64,000 bases of DNA from assembly GCA_030694985.1 (NCBI GenBank), contig JAUYTV010000031.1, positions 1-64,000 on the forward strand, read 5' to 3'. This stretch comes from Methanoregula sp. (lineage in GTDB: Archaea; Halobacteriota; Methanomicrobia; Methanomicrobiales; Methanospirillaceae). The position numbers and the translations under genes are program-made. Positions 61,643-64,000 of this stretch are shown in pieces. The notes below the pieces were generated by a model, which saw only the letters and a program-made list of their open reading frames with translations, did not search any database and was not told where the DNA came from. How positions within the stretch are numbered: the first letter of the stretch is position 1; each line of letters starts with the position of its first letter.

Positions 61643-62346
61643 ACAATGGAACGGACTATAGGGGGATCATCAAGGTACTGCCAGCCTTTCCGGGCTGCAA
61701 GGCGGCGCATGGCCGGGGCTTCCAGAGCATAATGGGTGGCTTCAATGCAGGGCAGGGGTGAGTACCGGGCAACTGAGTGTTTGAGCTCAGCTGAAAGGAA
61801 CGCATCAGCCCCGGCTTCTTTTGCCTCAGCAAGAAACGCAGGATCAAAACCACTGCCGGCAACCATTGCGAGCCGTGAAATGGATGTGAGTTCTCCCCAG
61901 ATCCGGATATTTCCTGAAAGGCGCCGGGCCAGCTCATCGATCGAGATTGTGCAGCTGCCAATGATGCCCAGTGACAGGGGAACCCGGTTTTCCAGTGAGA
62001 GAAGCTCGGCCAGTGCATCGTTTACCCCTTCCGTGCAGTGATCAAAATTGGTATGCATCACATAGAGGTTCATATCAGCAGCGAGCAGCTGGCGCATTAA
62101 GGACGCAGTTGGCCCGGTGAGAGCGGTAACCGGCGTCCACAACGGTGTGTGGTGCACAACAAGCATATCCGCACCGTACTCAACTGCCCTTCTGACTACA
62201 GATGCGGTCGCGTCTAACGCGCAACAAATCTTTTCAATCTCCGGCCGACCTTCGACAATAAGGCCGATTCTCCCGCAATCGAACTCCTCAGCGAGATCGG
62301 GCGGGGCGAGCCGTTCCATCTCCTTTATGAAGGCACGCACATGCAT
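61639..62346 (-). CDS. NIF3-like dinuclear-metal protein
   Basis: 235 aa. LVVHHTPLWTP, HTNFDHCTEGVNDALAELL and, near the C-terminus, FLSAELKHS with a nearby DATH-like EATHYALE match the NIF3 family (YbgI), which binds two metals and may act as GTP cyclohydrolase-like or other hydrolase. Function not certain. Overlap with the SWIM gene of four bases. Confidence 0.85.
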   Translation of the reverse strand: MHVRAFIKEMERLAPPDLAEEFDCGRIGLIVEGRPEIEKICCALDATASVVRRAVEYGADMLVVHHTPLWTPVTALTGPTASLMRQLLAADMNLYVMHTNFDHCTEGVNDALAELLSLENRVPLSLGIIGSCTISIDELARRLSGNIRIWGELTSISRLAMVAGSGFDPAFLAEAKEAGADAFLSAELKHSVARYSPLPCIEATHYALEAPAMRRLAARKGWQYLDDPPIVRSIV

Positions 62347-62436
62347 ACAAGTAATAGGAGGCAGGGGGTTAAAAATTTGATATTACCTACAGTAATAACG
62401 ATTATATTAAATATGCATTAAAGCGTATTTCTCAAT

Positions 62437-63945
62437 ATGCACAAGACCATCAGCCAGATCAATGAGCGGATCCGTGACGGCAGTGCGCGGGTGGTCACCG
62501 CAGAAGAGATGCCCGCGATCGTAGCCGAACTCGGAGAGCAGGGAGCCTTAAAGGAAGTGGATGTAGTTACTACCGGCACATTCGGCGCCATGTGCTCCTC
62601 CGGTGCGTTTTTTAATTTCGGTCATGCGGAACCGCCGATCCGCATGGAGCGGATCTGGCTAAATAATGTGGAAGCCTATGGCGGACTTGCAGCCGTTGAC
62701 ACGTATATCGGTGCAACGCAACAGTCCGACACCCGCGAAGATGAGTATGGCGGTGCGCATGTGCTTGAGGATCTTGTGGCGGGAAAATCAGTGGAACTCC
62801 GTGCAAGCTCCCGCGGCACTGACTGTTATCCCCGCCGCACGATCACAACCGAACTGCTGCTGGAAAATGTTAACCAGGCAACCATGTGCAATCCGCGCAA
62901 TGCCTACCAGCGCTACAATGCGGCAACCAATACTACCGATCGCACGCTTCACACGTACATGGGAACACTGTTGCCCGGTTGCGGGAATGTTTCATATTCC
63001 GGAGCGGGACTGCTCAACCCGATCTCGAACGACCCGCACTTCCGGCTGATTGGCAGTGGTGTCCCGATCTTTTTATGCGGTGCACAGGGAATGGTTATCG
63101 GAGAGGGAACCCAGCATTCACCTGCTGGCGGTTTTGGAACGCTGATGGTAACCGGAAACTTAAAAGAGATGTCGCAGGACTACATGCGGGCAGCGACCAT
63201 GAAAGGCTACGGGGTTACACTGTATGTGGGACTCGGCATTCCCCTGCCAGTACTCGATCTCGATGTCGTGCGGGCAACAGCAGTCCGTGATGAGGATATT
63301 AGTGTCGACATTCTGGATTATGCGGTTCCGAGCCGGAGCCGGCCGGTCATCCGCAAAGCAAATTATGCTGAACTCCGCAGCGGGTCGATTGATATCAATG
63401 GAGAGGAGGTAAAAACCTCTTCCCTGTCCAGTTTCCGCAGGGCCCGTCAGGTGGCTGCGGAGTTAAAAGGATGGGTGGAACAGGGTAAAATGCAGCTTGC
63501 TCTTCCCACGCGCCTGATTGATGCTAAAAAAGTATCGCGGCCAATGCACCAGTCCACGCAGGGCCCCAGAGTCCTCGATATCATGGATCGGCAGGTGGTC
63601 AGCATCCATGAAGACGAAGAGATCAAAACTGCTGCAAAAAAACTGCTCAAAGGAGAGACCAATCATCTGCCGGTTATCAACGGGGCCGGTGTTCTGGTCG
63701 GTATCGTGACCACTTTTGATATTTCAAAAGCGGTGGCAAATCCCGGAAAAGCACATCTTGTCAAGGATATCATGAAGACAAAAGTGATTACAGCAAAACC
63801 GGATGAGGCAGTTGACATTGCTGTGCAGAAACTTGAGCAGTACAACATCAGTGCGCTACCTGTGGTTGATGCAGACCACCGTGTGCTGGGCATCTTAACT
63901 GCAATGAACCTGGGTAAACTCTTTGGCGGGAGGTGGCTGAAATGA
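62437..63945 (+). CDS. DUF39 L-aspartate-semialdehyde sulfurtransferase with CBS domains (homocysteine synthesis)
   Basis: 502 aa. N-terminal DUF39 catalytic part (residues ~1-365; FGAMCSSGAFFNFGHAEPPI with the catalytic Cys, SSRGTDCYPRRTI, GNVSYSGAGLLNPISND), then two CBS domains (VVSIHEDEEIKTAAKKL; VITAKPDEAVDIAVQKL). In Methanosarcina the DUF39 protein (MA1821) with a NIL-ferredoxin (MA1822) makes homocysteine from aspartate semialdehyde and sulfide. The downstream gene here is that partner, overlapping by four bases (ATGA). Confidence 0.92.
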   Translation: MHKTISQINERIRDGSARVVTAEEMPAIVAELGEQGALKEVDVVTTGTFGAMCSSGAFFNFGHAEPPIRMERIWLNNVEAYGGLAAVDTYIGATQQSDTREDEYGGAHVLEDLVAGKSVELRASSRGTDCYPRRTITTELLLENVNQATMCNPRNAYQRYNAATNTTDRTLHTYMGTLLPGCGNVSYSGAGLLNPISNDPHFRLIGSGVPIFLCGAQGMVIGEGTQHSPAGGFGTLMVTGNLKEMSQDYMRAATMKGYGVTLYVGLGIPLPVLDLDVVRATAVRDEDISVDILDYAVPSRSRPVIRKANYAELRSGSIDINGEEVKTSSLSSFRRARQVAAELKGWVEQGKMQLALPTRLIDAKKVSRPMHQSTQGPRVLDIMDRQVVSIHEDEEIKTAAKKLLKGETNHLPVINGAGVLVGIVTTFDISKAVANPGKAHLVKDIMKTKVITAKPDEAVDIAVQKLEQYNISALPVVDADHRVLGILTAMNLGKLFGGRWLK

Positions 63946-64000
63946 AACTGCTGGTAAATTTTTCTCGCGGAAAAGGCCGAAAGCCGATCATCGCACAGGT
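63942..64000 (+). CDS. NIL-domain ferredoxin partner of the DUF39 protein (partial)
   Basis: Only the first ~19 codons are inside the window (MKLLVNFSRGKGRKPIIAQ), matching the NIL-domain start of the ferredoxin that always accompanies this DUF39 protein in methanogens and is required for homocysteine synthesis. The [4Fe-4S] clusters would be beyond the edge. ATGA overlap with the preceding gene. Confidence 0.72.
   Translation, partial: MKLLVNFSRGKGRKPIIAQ

Noticed and set aside
1-64000. CRISPR array, rRNA genes, insertion sequences with transposase
   Set aside because: No regularly spaced direct repeats, rRNA sequence or transposase-like reading frame was recognised on either strand.

Overview
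The window comes from the chromosome of a methanogenic archaeon, most likely of the order Methanomicrobiales (Methanoregula/Methanosphaerula type). The evidence is an archaeal information-processing set (PCNA, primase large subunit PriL, Alba, S17e, aCPSF1 ribonuclease, proteasome beta, Sec61-beta), coenzyme F420 ligase CofE, a DUF39/NIL-ferredoxin homocysteine system, pyruvoyl arginine decarboxylase, FtsZ with an RHH partner, several secreted proteins with Thr/Pro-rich stalks, and TATA-like promoters with short leaders. The genus is inference; no 16S rRNA gene is present.

Layout: 1-4442 (minus) holds an M42 peptidase (partial), an aminotransferase, a phosphohexuloisomerase-type SIS protein and an ACT-ACT-metallo-beta-lactamase fusion, followed by a surface protein. 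5627-13688 (plus) is the most striking region: a tight six-gene operon for bacterial-type acetyl-CoA synthase (AcsB), both corrinoid iron-sulfur protein subunits, a RACo-like corrinoid reactivase, a MetE-core (MesB-like) methionine synthase and a CooC/AcsF-type nickel ATPase, with no CO dehydrogenase and no AcsE methyltransferase. 13694-19263 carries arginine decarboxylase, a HAD phosphatase, cdrS-ftsZ with a palindromic control region, a coiled-coil protein and a DUF373 membrane protein. 19652-26751 (minus) is a housekeeping block: Alba, lysine/methionine precursor enzymes (Asd, DapB, DapA), a small ferredoxin, S17e, a ThiN protein, PriL and PCNA. 26849-30110 (plus) has RlmE, MoaA, an unknown protein and an M20 peptidase. 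30549-37718 is mostly minus: TPR surface protein, aCPSF1, proteasome beta, CBS and Usp proteins, amidohydrolase and CofE, with Sec61-beta on plus. 38524-46625 contains an efflux pump, a flavoprotein, a toxin-antitoxin-like DUF4258/DUF2283 pair, a PsiE-like protein and the tetrapyrrole genes cobA-hemC-hemL-hemB; the pathway resumes at 49812-51721 with hemA and the precorrin-2 dehydrogenase after a 3-kb accessory insert (RelBE pair between duplicated genes, flavodoxin, DUF2769, lipoprotein). 52118-64000 has tRNA-Gly, small or secreted proteins, MrpFG, a PUA/PAPS-reductase protein, HisH, an HTH-membrane regulator, AlaRS, SWIM and NIF3 proteins, and the start of the homocysteine-forming DUF39/ferredoxin pair.

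Functional links: Asd makes aspartate semialdehyde; the DUF39 protein with its NIL-ferredoxin partner is known in methanogens to convert it to homocysteine; the MesB-like enzyme could methylate homocysteine using methyl-corrinoid protein from the ACS operon. The window therefore carries a plausible complete route from aspartate semialdehyde to methionine, with acetyl-CoA or a methyl-pterin as methyl source (inference).

Non-coding structure: a dispersed ~190-220 bp structured repeat occurs three times (19276-19498, 38253-38475, 57519-57709), each between convergent genes; a GC-rich hairpin element at 30241-30301 sits in a fourth convergent gap. Three secreted proteins share a C-terminal (P)(L/I)SP(V/I)T + membrane helix + basic tail that looks like a sorting signal. 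No CRISPR array, transposase or rRNA was seen.
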